Source: Paraphaeosphaeria minitans
Lineage: Eukaryota > Ascomycota > Dothideomycetes > Pleosporales > Didymosphaeriaceae
Assembly (NCBI GenBank): GCA_015832175.1
Contig: WJXW01000002.1
Location: 3,968,001-4,032,000 of the forward strand
Direction of reading: 5' to 3'
DNA: 64,000 nucleotides
The position numbers were made by a program, and so were the translations under genes. The notes beneath the pieces were generated by a model. It worked only from the letters and a program-made list of their open reading frames with translations, made no database searches and had not been told where the DNA came from. Below are positions 50,001 to 61,224 of the stretch, one piece after another; position 1 is the first letter of the stretch; every line of letters starts with the position of its first letter.

Positions 50001-50501
50001 AGGTCCACCTGCTTGTTGTTGCCGTTCTTGTGGCTGCGCAGACGAGGCACCGAATAGGGTCGATTGCCCCAGCCCGCCCGGCTGCTGAGCATTTGTTGTG
50101 CTGCCGAAGGGATTGCTGCCAAAAGCACTCGTCGAAGCTGCCGGTTGTGTGGTAGCCGTGTTGGTTGCGGTGCCTGTGTTGGCAAATCGATTGCTAGCAA
50201 ACGGGTTTGTCGACGCTGGCTGCTGCGCCGTCGATTGAGGTTGAGAAGAGGCGCCTCCGAGCGAGGGAAATAGCGAAGAACCGGACGCAGCCGAGGAGGT
50301 TGCTCCTCCGAGTCCCGAAAACAAGCTAGATCCACCGGTCGTTGTCGTTGTCGATGTGCCTACGGGAGCGTTCGTGGAGGCACCTAAGCCTCCAAACAAG
50401 CTGGGTGTGCTCGCCGTGGATGTAGCGGGGAGGTTGCCGAACAAAGACTTGGGTGCGCTAGATGTGGGCTGGTTGCCGCTCGGATTTCCGAAGAGGCTCA
50501 T
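47051..50501 (-). CDS. nic96: Nucleoporin Nic96 / Nup93
   Basis: Linker nucleoporin of the pore inner ring, anchoring the Nsp1-Nup57-Nup49 channel trimer and binding Nup192/Nup188. Exons 50501-47427 and 47371-47051 give 1131 residues; intron GTAAGT...CTAG, 55 nt, with a CTAAC branch. Residues 1-165 are Ser/Thr/Gly-rich with FG-type motifs (SLFGN, SLFGG, LFSGLGG, AFGSNPFGS, TLFGAS). A linear segment near 185-225 (HFDHLLERSRKRN... LQLGLGDIARKVRNLG) resembles the helical binding motifs described for Nic96 N-termini. The rest is the all-helical ACE1 domain, with the conserved tail MVFAGLIRYKLPPRVFERLA. Length is longer than yeast Nic96 because of the FG-like N-terminus. Confidence 0.95.
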
Positions 50502-50906
50502 GTTCGCCGTGATATCGAGTTGTGCGTTGGCAGCGGCGTGTTGATTGCTCTCCGCAGCTCGAAAACATAAAACAGAATCGCGTTGCGCTCAGGAGCTCGG
50601 GCCACACTTGGAGCGGCAAAGGGTGAAGCGCGCGGCTATGTCCACATCCAGGCACAAAGGTACGGGCGTGACTAGAATATAGTGGGACCTGCAGCTTTAG
50701 GCAGATGTAATTCGCGATCGTTGTTTGCTTACGGAGCATCTAAAACTGCCAGCGATTGCTGCGTCCAGCCCTTCGTGTCGTATGCACTCACTTGACCAGA
50801 CCCTAGTAGTACTCAAATGTCACTTTAAAGCGCTGGCGCTTCGTGCGTTTCCTTGACTCTGGCAACTTGTCCAGGCCTCGTAAACCAAGTCCTCTACGCT
50901 TTCGCA
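50502..50906. promoter_or_regulatory. Divergent promoter nic96 / Trp-rich orphan
   Basis: 405 bp between the divergent starts. The plus-strand open frame reaches back to 50853 but only through a TTG codon. Nothing else recognised. Confidence 0.45.
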
Positions 50907-51482
50907 ATGTCATCTCTGTCTCAGATTCCGCCTCATTACAACTTCCATGGCCCGTACAATAATGGAAAACTATTACCGGCAGTATTGCGTCACTACCCCA
51001 ATTATGGCATGAAAGGATGGACGCAGGGTGGAGTCTTCCGAACGGAGGTCAAGCCCTACTATCACTTGGTTTGGCCCAAGGACAAAGACAGAGGCAAGCT
51101 TGGGCGCTTGAAGGACATCTTGCAGGGCAAGGGTCCTGATATTCATCTTTCCATCAGCGCCCAGAAGAATGACTACATGTGGAATCGCCCGGTGAAGGAG
51201 AGGTGGTCGGGCTGGCGTATAAACAGATCGGGAAGTCTTTACGGGTGGCCAGGTCAGAAACGCCTCCAGGGACCGCCCTGGGTTGGCAAACAGACGAAAC
51301 TCTACGATTTCTGCACGAGAAAATACGATGATTGGCACCCCGACATGTGGACGGACGCCATTTGGCAAGGGCCACGCAAGAACTCAGAATGGCCGCATCA
51401 AATCCGAGATGTAAGTGGGATGTGGTACCAGAACGATAGTTGGAACCCGTTTGCTCCGGGTCAAAAGATGAAAAATATTTGA
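50907..51482 (+). CDS. Tryptophan-rich protein of unknown function
   Basis: Single exon, 191 residues from the ATG at 50907. I do not recognise the family. The sequence contains 13 Trp and 11 Tyr, strongly basic overall, with repeated Pro-Trp/Gly-Trp pairs (KGWTQGG, LVWPKDKD, MWNRPVKERWSGW, YGWPGQ, PPWVGK, DDWHPDMW). There is no signal peptide or membrane segment; MSSLSQIPPHYNFHGPYNN could be a weak organelle signal. The dense aromatic/basic content would suit a structural protein bound to RNA or to a large complex, for example a lineage-specific mitochondrial ribosomal or respiratory subunit, but this is a guess. It ends 34 bp before the med27 stop. Confidence 0.7.
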   Translation: MSSLSQIPPHYNFHGPYNNGKLLPAVLRHYPNYGMKGWTQGGVFRTEVKPYYHLVWPKDKDRGKLGRLKDILQGKGPDIHLSISAQKNDYMWNRPVKERWSGWRINRSGSLYGWPGQKRLQGPPWVGKQTKLYDFCTRKYDDWHPDMWTDAIWQGPRKNSEWPHQIRDVSGMWYQNDSWNPFAPGQKMKNI

Positions 51483-51516
51483 GCTTGCGCAGGCTATGAG
51501 GGCGCAGGTACTGTTA

Positions 51517-52477
51517 TTACGATAGGCATCCTTCATGAAAAGGTTCCCAGACTGTCTCAGACGTTTCATTGGCGCTGGCAGTCTGGCGGCACCTTCTGGC
51601 AATAGGCTTTGTGGTATCGTCATCGAGCATCCTCTTGCATTTGACGCACTGGAGGCCTCTCACAGTCTTGTATGCCGCAATCATATCCTGTACATAGATC
51701 AGTATTCCGATGTTAAGAATGCGTGATTGCAACGTACCAACAAGTTCTTTAAATCATTAGGATTCGGTCGTGAAGCGAGACATCTTGTGACAGATGTGAA
51801 AGGCTCTCCTGCGCCTTCGCATTCAGCTTGGACAGCCTGCGACAGATTCGCATCTCCCGAAATCATGACTCGAAAGGAGTACTTGGTAGAGTCGGCAACA
51901 AACGGAATCAAAATTTGTTTCCCATCATCCGTCTCGTCCACTTTGATCGATGGGTTGATCTGCCTCCATTGTTGCACGATCCTTCCCCGCTCTTCTTTGG
52001 TAATGCGAATGCCTAGATCCTCAGCACGCTTTACGCCATCCTCGTTTTTTTTTGATACCTCCTTTTCCTTCTTTTCCTTCTCTATCCAGCCGTACTGCTG
52101 AATCTGCGCGCCTGCGCTCAAATCGGGGTTCGCTGCTGCGCTCTTCCTGGCGTGCTCTAAAATGTTCTGCGTCTCCTGACCCTGCCATTGTGACTTAAAT
52201 GTTTTCATGTCGCGTTGCGCTTTGATTAAGTTGTCTTTAAAGGCGTGGAACATCGGAGGCTTTGAGGGCATATGGAAGGGCTCGAGGATGCGCGGAAGCG
52301 TGAGTCGCAAGTCATCAAGCTATGGGAAACGATTAGCGAGGCTTTCATGGAGACAGCAGCACGAAGGCAACGTGCCTGATGCTTCAGACGCTCTAGCTGC
52401 GCTAGAGCTGCTATACATTTCGCTTCGTCGTAGTCTTCAGTGGGTGGTGCTGCTTGCGGTGCTTCGGCGGCCGCCAT
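51517..52477 (-). CDS. med27: Mediator complex subunit 27
   Basis: Predicted tail-module subunit of Mediator, linking activators to RNA polymerase II. Exons 52477-52376, 52319-51738 and 51687-51517 give 284 residues. The N-terminus has a helical heptad pattern (CIAALAQLERLKHQ|LDDLRLTLPRIL) as in other Mediator subunits; the C-terminus carries the zinc-binding-like signature QCVKCKRML ... WEPFHEGC. Intron 1 (56 nt) uses a GC donor (CAG|GCACGT...CATAG): no GT donor restores the frame and read-through stops. Intron 2 is GTACGT...ACAG, 50 nt. The Med27 assignment rests on the C-terminal Cys/His pattern and size and is less secure than the gene model. Confidence 0.78.
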
Positions 52478-52957
52478 GCTGAGTGGTATGAGCGCAATGA
52501 TGGAACAAGATCAAGACGTGGAAAGGTTGGAGCGCGACGATATTCGAAGCAATTAATCGAGGTGTGCGTATGTAAACGGTAAATTATTGCGAATGTGAAT
52601 GTGGAGGCTCTATCATTGTACCCGTGGGACAATAGCCTGGTTGCGAGGTCGCCAAGACCTTGAGCTTCCCCACAAACGCGGTAGCACGTGGATTCTCCCC
52701 TTCACTATGTAATGACGCAAGAGCAACTTTCGGATATCCGAAAACATCTAGCATCAATTGTCACCTATGCTAGATTATCCAGCTTTGTCCCATGCAGATG
52801 CTCCTAAGGATTTGTCATGTATCTCTTCAGCTGTCTCCATCCAAGCTCATGTAGAGAGCTTCGCACGCCGTGCCTTCGAACAGTTGGAAAAGCTGCACGC
52901 CATTCGTTTCTAGTCGATCGCTCCCAGGAGACTAGAGTGCTTGTCTCATATAGCCAT
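52478..52957. other. Spacer between med27 and the GPI-type protein gene
   Basis: 480 bp; promoter of med27 and 3' flank of the next minus-strand gene. Nothing further recognised. Confidence 0.45.
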
Positions 52958-53521
52958 CTAAATCGCAGTGTTTAGGAATCCGACCCCCACCAACAACAAT
53001 GAGCCCACAGTTCCCATCGAAGGCGAGTTCACCAACGCTCCGTTATGCTCAGGCGACTTCGGAGGCTTAGGCTTTGGCTTGTCCAGCACTTGGAACTCGG
53101 ATTCGGACGTGACAGTGATGGTGGCATTGTTTACTTTCCGCGCTGCCACATAGAAGTAGCCGCCGTGCAAGTCCAGGTCGTCGGGTACCTTCCAATCGAC
53201 TGTACCGTTCACAGCGTTGTCTTCACATGATCAGTATTGCTCTCTGGGGCTCGTATGCGACACGTACCGACGACATGATAGGTCCTATTTGTGAGCGTGT
53301 CGATGACAGTTACGTTGGTGGCCTAACGGGGGTGCTCTTAGCATTTGAATAAATCCTAGCAATACGGCTAGGTAGCTTACAATGTGGTCCTTGGGTTTGT
53401 AGTGGAACTGGGTGGTCTCGCCGCGGGTGACGTTGCGTTGCTTCGGGGTAAGCTCGATCGAGAGCGAGTGCACAAGTGCAGGCCAGGCCAGCAATGCGAT
53501 GGTGAAAGCCGGGATCAACAT
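52958..53521 (-). CDS. Small secreted Kre9/Knh1-like GPI-type protein
   Basis: Exons 53521-53381, 53322-53268 and 53220-52958 give 152 residues. Signal peptide 1-19 (MLIPAFTIALLAWPALVHS), then an Ig-like beta domain with NVTRGETTQFHY, GTVDWKVPDDLDLHGGYF and ATITVTSESEFQV, reminiscent of the Kre9/Knh1 N-terminal domain of fungal wall proteins. A Pro/Lys linker leads to a small-residue site and hydrophobic tail (VGSLLLVGVGFLNTAI), as in GPI signals. Three or more N-glycosylation sequons. Introns GTAAGC...TTAG (58 nt) and GTACGT...GAAG (47 nt); the AAG acceptor is weak but required to keep frame. Likely cell-wall or plasma-membrane; function unknown. Confidence 0.72.
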
Positions 53522-54883
53522 TTCGGGTTTTGCTATTGTGGACGGGAGAACAAGTTCGACGAGGTGAGCGGAGGGTGGCTGACTGTTTCGATACAGAGAG
53601 CGACTGCCTTTTACAGCAAACGCGGACGCAAACACGCTAGCCAGGTACAGCAGTCAACATTGAGTGAATGTGAATGCTGCTAGGTCTCATTAGCAATGCG
53701 GTTGAAACGAAGTACTCGAAAGCACCGGCGCAATCAACGGTCAGGCTCATCCGAGTGCCCAACCGTACGACGAGAGCCATTTTACGCAGGTAGCACTACT
53801 GTTTGCACCCGCGTGATAGAGCTGGCATCGATAGGCTGCGCAAAGCCTTTTTGCAGCCAACCCAACCAAAATACTCGGGCAATTTCCATTGATTGTTTAG
53901 TGAAAGCGACTCATAGTTTGGATCAGCTGCTCCTCATTCAAGGCCTGATGAGCATGCAAATTATCAAGCAAGATACTAAAGACGGCTCAAAGAAATGACT
54001 ACGTAGAAACACATGACCCACATCCATGAGAAGGTGTTTAAAAACAAGCACACCTTTTGCATGCGCACGTGACATTTGTTGCAACCCGCTCTACGTTCCC
54101 ATAATTTCAAGGACGAGCACCACAGGTGACAGGTATCGGGGTTCCTCCGGTCGAGGAGGCCTCCGTGGTTACGGTTGGAAGGACTGGAGCCTTCGTACAA
54201 GGGGTATTTTCAGATAACCAGATTCGATGTCGTCCCCAATCCATGCTGCTACGTGGCACACGATAGAGTTAATACCACAGTGACGAGGCATGTTGAGGTT
54301 GCTTTGACTGTAGAAGCAGAACCACTTAAAAGGAGTTGAGGAATAAGTCACAAGTGGTACAGATAGGAGCTGACCTTGTTGAGATTACAGTCCCATCAAT
54401 TGCTGCTGATTGTATCTCTAAACTAAACAGGGTGAGAAAAAGAGCGGTTTGGCCGAATCTCATCATGTTCTGGATAAATATGTAATCGAGGTTTGAACGG
54501 CGCACTTGGAAGGACGATTGGAATATATTTGGGGCTGAACATAGAGGCAGTGCACATGCATAATCTGAGCCGGTATTATTGGAACGCGTTCGATGTATGA
54601 CGAGACGGAATCACTCGTAGCACCCGTGTGGCTCGTAGCAGAGAGTGTAACGAGCACTGCCGCATTGCGTCTAATTTTTCAAGTGGGTTCGATAATACTG
54701 TGTCCGCTAAAAGCATGATCAACAACTAAACAATGGTGAGATACGAATGATATGTCGCACTTAACGGGGTCCGAAGAGGCACGGGCAAGTCCCACAATGA
54801 TAGCAGCGGACACTATAATTACTTCATTGACCGCAATTGCCAACTTTGTTGATCACAAATCTTGAAGCCACATAAACTGTGCA
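53522..54883. other. Gene-free spacer
   Basis: About 1.36 kb, promoter of the GPI-type gene and 3' flank of rex2. Open frames are all under about 100 codons with no conserved feature; no repeat seen. Confidence 0.5.
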
Positions 54884-55491
54884 CTATGTTTCCTTGATGA
54901 AGAAAGCTGCCCGATAAAACTTGGCTTCTTCTATACTTTCCAAGATATCGGCCCTCGCCTCATGTAGCATCTTCTTCTTGGGCGCTTTCTTCAACACCTC
55001 TGGGGGTGCCCATCGGCGAGCGGCCTCTTTAATGCTGGAGACGTCCAGGATCCGGTAATGAAGATAATCCGTTACGATGTTGTACGGCTGCTTGACCAAG
55101 AACGATTTGTCGGCATGAACCGAGTTACCGGCCAGCAGTGCTGTGCCAGTGCTCGGCACATATTTCTTGATGTACTGCAACAGACCTTGGGCGGCCTGTT
55201 CAGCCGTGGTGGTGGAGTTGATGCAGGCCTCAGTCAGCCCAGAATCGCCATGGTGTTTCGTGCACCACTCGCCCATGCAGTCAAGATCCTCTTTGTTGTG
55301 TTGTATGACCGCCTCGTACCCATCCTTGTCGAAGATGTTGAGGTCGCGGTCAGTGACAAAACAGGCAAGCGACATTATGGTATCGTTATCGGAATCCAGG
55401 CCGGTCATCTGGTTCAGTCAGGATAGCTCATTGCAGCACTCGTGTGACGCACTTCGCAATCGATCCAGACGAGGGAATCTTTGGAAGACAT
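54884..55491 (-). CDS. rex2: Oligoribonuclease (Rex2 / REXO2)
   Basis: 3'-5' DEDDh exoribonuclease clearing short RNA fragments, usually mitochondrial. Exons 55491-55453 and 55408-54884 give 187 residues. The first DEDD motif straddles the intron: VWIDCE|MTGLD, with Asp11 and Glu13 in exon 1. Later landmarks: NSVHADKSFL, HYRILDVSS and the C-terminal ADILESIEEAKFYRAAFF. The intron is only 44 nt (GTGCGT...CCAG). No clear mitochondrial presequence precedes WIDCE, so this start may give the cytosolic/nuclear form, or an upstream exon was missed. Shares a 217-bp divergent promoter with pol1. Confidence 0.95.
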
Positions 55492-55708
55492 CTTGGCGTA
55501 TGTGTGATGGCGTGGTGGTTATTTAGCGGCGAATGAGCGATCAGCGAGATGGACGCGACTTAGCGCGTTGGCCCAAGCGCCACTTTACGCGAACCAGCGC
55601 GTTGCGCGTCGGGTCTCGCGCTCTTCTCCCTACGCATCCCCGCATGAACATTTCGACTTTTGGCCCTGTATATTCCTCATTTGAGTTTCTTTCCCTCCCT
55701 AGTACATC
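55492..55708. promoter_or_regulatory. Divergent rex2 / pol1 promoter with ACGCG-type sites
   Basis: 217 bp rich in GCGC/CGCG. TTTACGCGAA at about 55584-55593 resembles an MCB/E2F-type box, the class of element that drives S-phase genes through MBF in fungi. Matching function to pol1 is inference. Confidence 0.4.
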
Positions 55709-58700
55709 ATGTCTAGCCGCGCAGCAGCATTAGCGGAGCTGCGAAAGAATCGCGCGGGCGGGAAGACGCGTCTTTCCTCTTACCAGGTCGCCGAGGAAGA
55801 TCAATTATACGATGAAGTAGACGAGGAAGGCTACAAGAAGGTTGTGAGAGACCGACTGGATCAAGACGACTTTATCGTCGACGACAATGGCGAAGGATAC
55901 GTGGATGATGGACGAGAAGACTGGGAGGTCGATGCCGCGACCGAGAGCGAAGAGGAAGAGGATCGCCCAGCCAAAGGCAAAGCTGGTAAGCCTTCGAATA
56001 CACTTAGGCCCGTCTCTGCATACATTGACTCTTAACAGCGAAAAGAAAGCGTGAAGAAGATGAGGAAAGCAAGCGAAAGCGAGACACCGGCATCAGCAAG
56101 TACTTTAGCGCGAAAGCAGCTGCACAGGCTCCCAAAGCCAAGGTAGGATCGCGTTTTTTTACGACTTAACGGATTTCTACTAATACAACCAGCCTGTGGC
56201 CACCGCCGCCGACCAGGACTTCATGGCCGATCTGCTCGGCGAGATCGATACGAACAAGTCGCGACCACAACCCCGCATGCGTGCTGTAAAGAACGAGTCA
56301 CGGAGGAAAACCCGTGTGCTATCTCCACCAATATCAAACAATCGACAGAGCGCAAACAAGAAGCCTACCAATGGCTCCGACACGTATATGCCTGATACCC
56401 CTCCAACCGAGAACACGTACGATGAGGACCCATTGCCTATAATTGACGATGATGTCCCGATGAGCGATCCGATACCGTCTTCTCCAGTCGTGAAGGCCGT
56501 AGAGCGCAAGTCGCAGCCATTGGTCAAAGTCGAGGAGGAAGACGAGGACCTGCTCGAAGTGTCACAGCCCATTGGCCGTACTGGAATTTCAGCAGCCAGC
56601 GTCAACATGACAGGGAAGCGACCGGTAGCGAAGATCCTGAAGCCTCCAAATTCCACACCTGCGAATTCTTCTCCACCACGCCAAGCTCCAGCCATCGATG
56701 CTTCTACATGGAACGATGTCACGGAGAAGCTCAATGTTCAGAGCAGTCCGGCTCCTGCTATTACGAGCAGCGTCGGCAAGTTGAAACCCGAAGCTGCGCT
56801 TGAAGAGGATGGCAGTCTACGCATGTTTTGGATCGATTATACTGAAATCAATGGAAGCCTGTGCTTGTTCGGGAAAGTCAAAGACAAGAATACGGGAAAC
56901 TACGCCAGTTGCTTCATAAAAGTCGACAATATCCTCCGCAAGATGTACTTCTTGCCTCGCGAGACCCGTCTGACGAAAGGACAGCAGACCGATGAGGAAG
57001 TTGAGATGAGCGATGTTTATGAAGAGGTGGACAACCTCATGAGCAAGCACCGCGTCACCATGCACAAGATCAAGTCTTGCACGAAGAAATATGCTTTTGA
57101 GCTGCCGGACATTCCAAGGGAGGCTGATTACCTCGAGCTGCTGTACGGATACGAAAAGATGCCCCTTGCTCAAGACCTCACCGGCGAAACATTTTCACAC
57201 GTCTTCGGCACGAACACTGCACTTTTCGAACAGTTCGTGCTCGGGAAGAAGATCATGGGACCCTGCTGGCTGAAGATCGACAACGCGGACTTCAACTCAA
57301 TTAACAATGCCTCTTGGTGCAAGCTTGAGGCCCTAGTCACTAAACCCAACGATATCACCGTTCTGGACAACTCGGACAATGTAGAAGCGCCTCCTCTTAC
57401 ATTGATGAGTATCTCCCTTCGAACGAAATTCAATACCAAAGACAACAAACAGGAGATCTTGATGGCAAGTGCCATGATTTATGAGAATTTCTCGCTCACA
57501 GATACAAGACCAGCGGATCAACTACCGTGCAAAAGCTTCACTATCATGCGGCCGAACGGAGATAGTTACCCAACCGGTTTCAAGATGGAAGCTGAGAAGC
57601 AGAAAGGGACCATCATGATGAAAAGGACCGAACAGGACTTGCTAAGCTATTTCATGGCCATGTTCCAGCGTCACGATCCGGATGTCCTTGTTGGTCACCG
57701 TCTAGACGATGTGGACTACAGTACTCTGCTCAACCGAATGCGCGAAAAGAAGACCCCTGGATGGCACCGTATTGGCCGGCTTCGGAGAAGCGATTGGCCC
57801 AAAAACATGGGCAAGGGTGGCGGTAGCTTCTTCGTTGAACGACAACTGGCCGCTGGACGTCTTCTCTGTGATCTTGCCAACGACCTCGGAAAATCGTTGA
57901 TGACCAAGTGCCAGTCATGGAGCTTGGAAGAGATGTGCCAACTCGTGCTCAACAAGCGTCGTCAAGAACTCGACAATGAACAGGCATTGAGTTCGTGGGC
58001 AACGACCAAAGACGGTCTGATGAACTACGTCAAACACTGCCAAGCTGACGCGTTCTTCATTGCTGCCATATCAGTCAAGGTTCAGGCACTGCCTCTCACC
58101 AAGGTTCTGACTAACCTGGCTGGCAACTCCTGGGCTCGTACCTTGAGTGGTACTCGTGCTGAGCGAAACGAGTACATTCTGCTGCATCAATTTCACAACG
58201 AGAATTATATCTGTCCAGACAAGGTTTGGGGTAAAGGCAAACAAAAGGAAGTGGAAGAAGCCGCTGAAGGTGAAGAGGGTGCCGACGCTAAGAAGAAGGA
58301 CAAGTACAAGGGTGGTCTTGTTTTCGAGCCAGAGAAGGGCTTGTACGACAAGTTCATCCTCGTCATGGATTTCAACTCCCTTTACCCCAGCATCATCCAG
58401 GAGTACAACATTTGCTTCACCACTGTCGATCGGTCGGATCTTTCAGAAGAAGATGACAAGGTACCGGAAGTCCCTAGCGAGGATCTGGAGCCTGGTATCC
58501 TTCCCAAACTTATTAAAACGCTCGTAGATCGCCGCAGAGAAGTGAAGAAGCTGATGAAGGACCGCTCCGCCACTTCGGATCAGCTTGCGACATGGGACAT
58601 CAAGCAACTTGCTTTGAAACTAACTGCCAACTCTATGTACGGATGTCTTGGTTATACAAAGTCGCGATTCTACGCCCGACCGCTCGCTGTACTCACCACC

Positions 58701-60241
58701 TACAAAGGTCGCGAGACTCTGCGCAAAACCAAGGAAATGGCAGAGGAGAAGATGCTGCGTGTCATCTATGGTGATACCGACTCCGTAATGATCAACACCA
58801 ACGTCGACAATATTCAGGACGCTCTGAAAATCGGAAACGAGTTCAAGAAAGAAGTCAATGACAGCTACAGGCTTTTGGAGATCGATATCGACAATGTTTT
58901 CCGACGCATCCTCCTTCACGCCAAGAAGAAGTACGCCGCCATCAACATGGTACCCGTCGATGGGAAATATATTGAGAAGCTAGAAGTGAAGGGTCTTGAT
59001 ATGAGGCGAAGAGAATACTGTGCTTTGTCAAAGGAGACCTCGACGTAAGTAGCAACTGCTCATCTCTGCAGGGGTCGATGCTAACACGGACCAGTGAACT
59101 CCTGAACTTTTTGCTCTCAGGCGAAGACTCGGAAACCGTTGTGCAAAAGATCCACGAGTACCTGCGAACGCTGAGTGAGAACATGCGCGCCCATTCTATC
59201 CACGCTCGCAAGTATACAATATACACACAGCTGGGAAAGAACCCCAAGGACTACCCCAATGGCAATTCGATGCCCTCCGTACAAGTTGCTCTTCGTCTGA
59301 TGGAGAAGGGGAAGCATGTCAAAGCCAAAGACGTCATGAGTTTCATCATCACAGGTGACAGCTCTGGCAGCGCCGAAGCCGCGGCAAAGAATGCATACCC
59401 TGTCGACGAAGTCCTCAAGGAGGGTAGCGAACTGAAGCCAGACATCGACTACTACTTGCACAAGCAAATTTTGCCACCAGTCGAGCGTCTTTGCGCCCCC
59501 ATCAGCGGCACCAACATCACCATGCTCGCTGCCTGCCTCGGCCTCGACACTACCAAGTACCGTGTCTCCAGTGCTTCTGGCTCAGAAAATGCGCAAGATG
59601 TCGAGATCCAGCCACTAGAGTCACAGATCCCCGACGCCGTCCGCTTCCAGAACTGCACACCCTTGTATCTCCGCTGCCGGGTATGCCACACCACATTCCC
59701 ATTTCGCGGTATCGCATCGCGCACATCGACAACCGCACTGGGACACAACGGTGTCACGTGCCCAAAGGCGGAATGTAAGCAGGTGCTGGCCACACTGAGT
59801 ATCGTTGCTCAACTAGAATCTGCTATCCGCCAGACGGTCGCGTCGTATTATGCCGGCACGCTGAAATGCAACGATCCTGACTGCACCTGCACCACGCGCT
59901 CGATGTCCGTATATGGACACCGCTGCCTGGGTCCGAAGGGACTTGCGAAGGACTGCCTAGGCAGGATGGCGTATGTTTACTCTGAGCGAGACGTGTACAG
60001 CCAGATGCTGTACTACCAGTCGCTCTTCGATATCGAGCGCCTAGGCAAGGAAGCCGGCGGTGTCAACGGCGTGAAGATGGAGGGTGAGGCGGAGAGCAGA
60101 GAGAAGATGAAGGTGTTGGCGGAGTTCAATAGGGAGAGGTTGGCAACACTGAAGGGCGTTGTCAGCGGGTGGTTGGAGAAGAACGGAAGACAATGGGTCC
60201 AGATGGACAGGCTTTTTGGATTTGTTGCAAAGCGGTCATAG
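55709..60241 (+). CDS. pol1: DNA polymerase alpha catalytic subunit
   Basis: Catalytic subunit of polymerase alpha-primase, extending RNA primers at origins and on the lagging strand. Exons 55709-55985, 56039-56142, 56193-59044 and 59095-60241 give 1459 residues, normal for the family. Acidic N-terminus; DQDFMADLLGEID near 135 resembles a Ctf4-binding peptide. Family-B motifs: A, MDFNSLYPSI (about 852); B, KLTANSMYG (about 935); C, YGDTDS (about 986). The exonuclease-like region lacks an evident active site, as expected. The C-terminus has two Cys clusters: CRVC...CPKAEC and CNDPDCTC with downstream Cys, for zinc/B-subunit binding. All introns are 50-53 nt, GT-AG, with CTAAC- or TACTAAT-like branches. 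The start MSSRAAALAELRKNRAGGK matches the conserved family N-terminus. Confidence 0.97.
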
Positions 60242-60573
60242 CGATGGCAAGGCAAGGCAAGGGAAGGGAAGGGAACGGGTATGTGGTTGGCGTTCATTGC
60301 ATTTACTGGCATTTGGGGTCTCATGCGGCGCCTGGGCGGAACGCTATTCAGTCTTAGGTTATGATATATATTGAAGCAAGATACTTTCGAAGGGATGTTT
60401 TATCCGCCGCTGTGGGTGGCGTTTCGGGAAAGGCATATGAAGAAGGAGCGGGATGAAGGGAGAAGGACAGCTGGGGGATACGAGAGGCAGTAAACGCAGA
60501 GAGCAATATTGTATCAGTAGGTAGAAGCGAACGATGGTGAAGAGAAGGGTATAGTACAAGTGGCATTCTACCA
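60242..60573. other. Convergent pol1-isa2 spacer
   Basis: 332 bp holding the 3' UTRs of two convergent genes. No other feature recognised. Confidence 0.5.
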
Positions 60574-61224
60574 TTATAGTTTGATGTCGAAGCTCGTGCC
60601 GCAGCCACAGCTACTCGTCGCGCCGGGGATGCCCGTCACCTTGAACTGGCTCCCAATTAGCTCCATGGTGTAATCCACCGTGCTCCCATTTAACAACTCC
60701 AAGCTGCTCTCATCAACGATGACCTTTGTGCCCTTGTCTCCTTCGAACAGGGTGTCTTCCTCGGTGGCCGGCTCCTTGGCCAGATCGATCAACGACATGA
60801 GATACTGGAAGCCGTGGCAGCCGCCGCTTTCGATTGAGACTCGTAACGCGAGGTTGGGGTTGTTGTCTTTCGTGGCTATGGTCGAGAGGCGGTGAATGGC
60901 GCGTGGGCTGAGGGAGATGCCCATGGGTTCGCCGGATTCTGTTGTGCGAGGATGAAGGACGGCGCGGGCGGGTTGCGGGTCCGACGGCGATGTGGTAGGG
61001 GAAGCTTCCGTCGCTAGGCGTCTTCGGAGGACCGGTTGAGGTTTGGGCAGTGCGATGCCTGCTGCTGGCCGCTTGAATGGTTGCCTGATTGCGGGCGCCA
61101 GGAAGTCGAGGAAGAGTGGTCGTGCAGTGGCGGATGCAGCGGTGCTGAAAGGTTTCGAAGCACGCGTTGTTGTCGTGCGCGCAGCCCGCAGGCACGATAT
61201 GCACATGGTGAATGCCGAAGCCAT
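60574..61224 (-). CDS. isa2: Mitochondrial iron-sulfur assembly protein Isa2
   Basis: A-type scaffold acting with Isa1 and Iba57 to mature [4Fe-4S] proteins such as aconitase and lipoate synthase. Single exon, 216 residues. The first ~75 residues are Ala/Thr/Arg-rich and basic, a mitochondrial presequence. The A-type domain begins at ISLSPRAIHRL and contains the three cysteine ligands: GGCHGFQY and SSCGCGTSF near the C-terminus. The Tyr in GFQY is the typical Isa2 version of this motif. Length is as expected. Convergent with pol1, divergent from kynureninase. Confidence 0.93.
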   Translation of the reverse strand: MASAFTMCISCLRAARTTTTRASKPFSTAASATARPLFLDFLAPAIRQPFKRPAAGIALPKPQPVLRRRLATEASPTTSPSDPQPARAVLHPRTTESGEPMGISLSPRAIHRLSTIATKDNNPNLALRVSIESGGCHGFQYLMSLIDLAKEPATEEDTLFEGDKGTKVIVDESSLELLNGSTVDYTMELIGSQFKVTGIPGATSSCGCGTSFDIKL

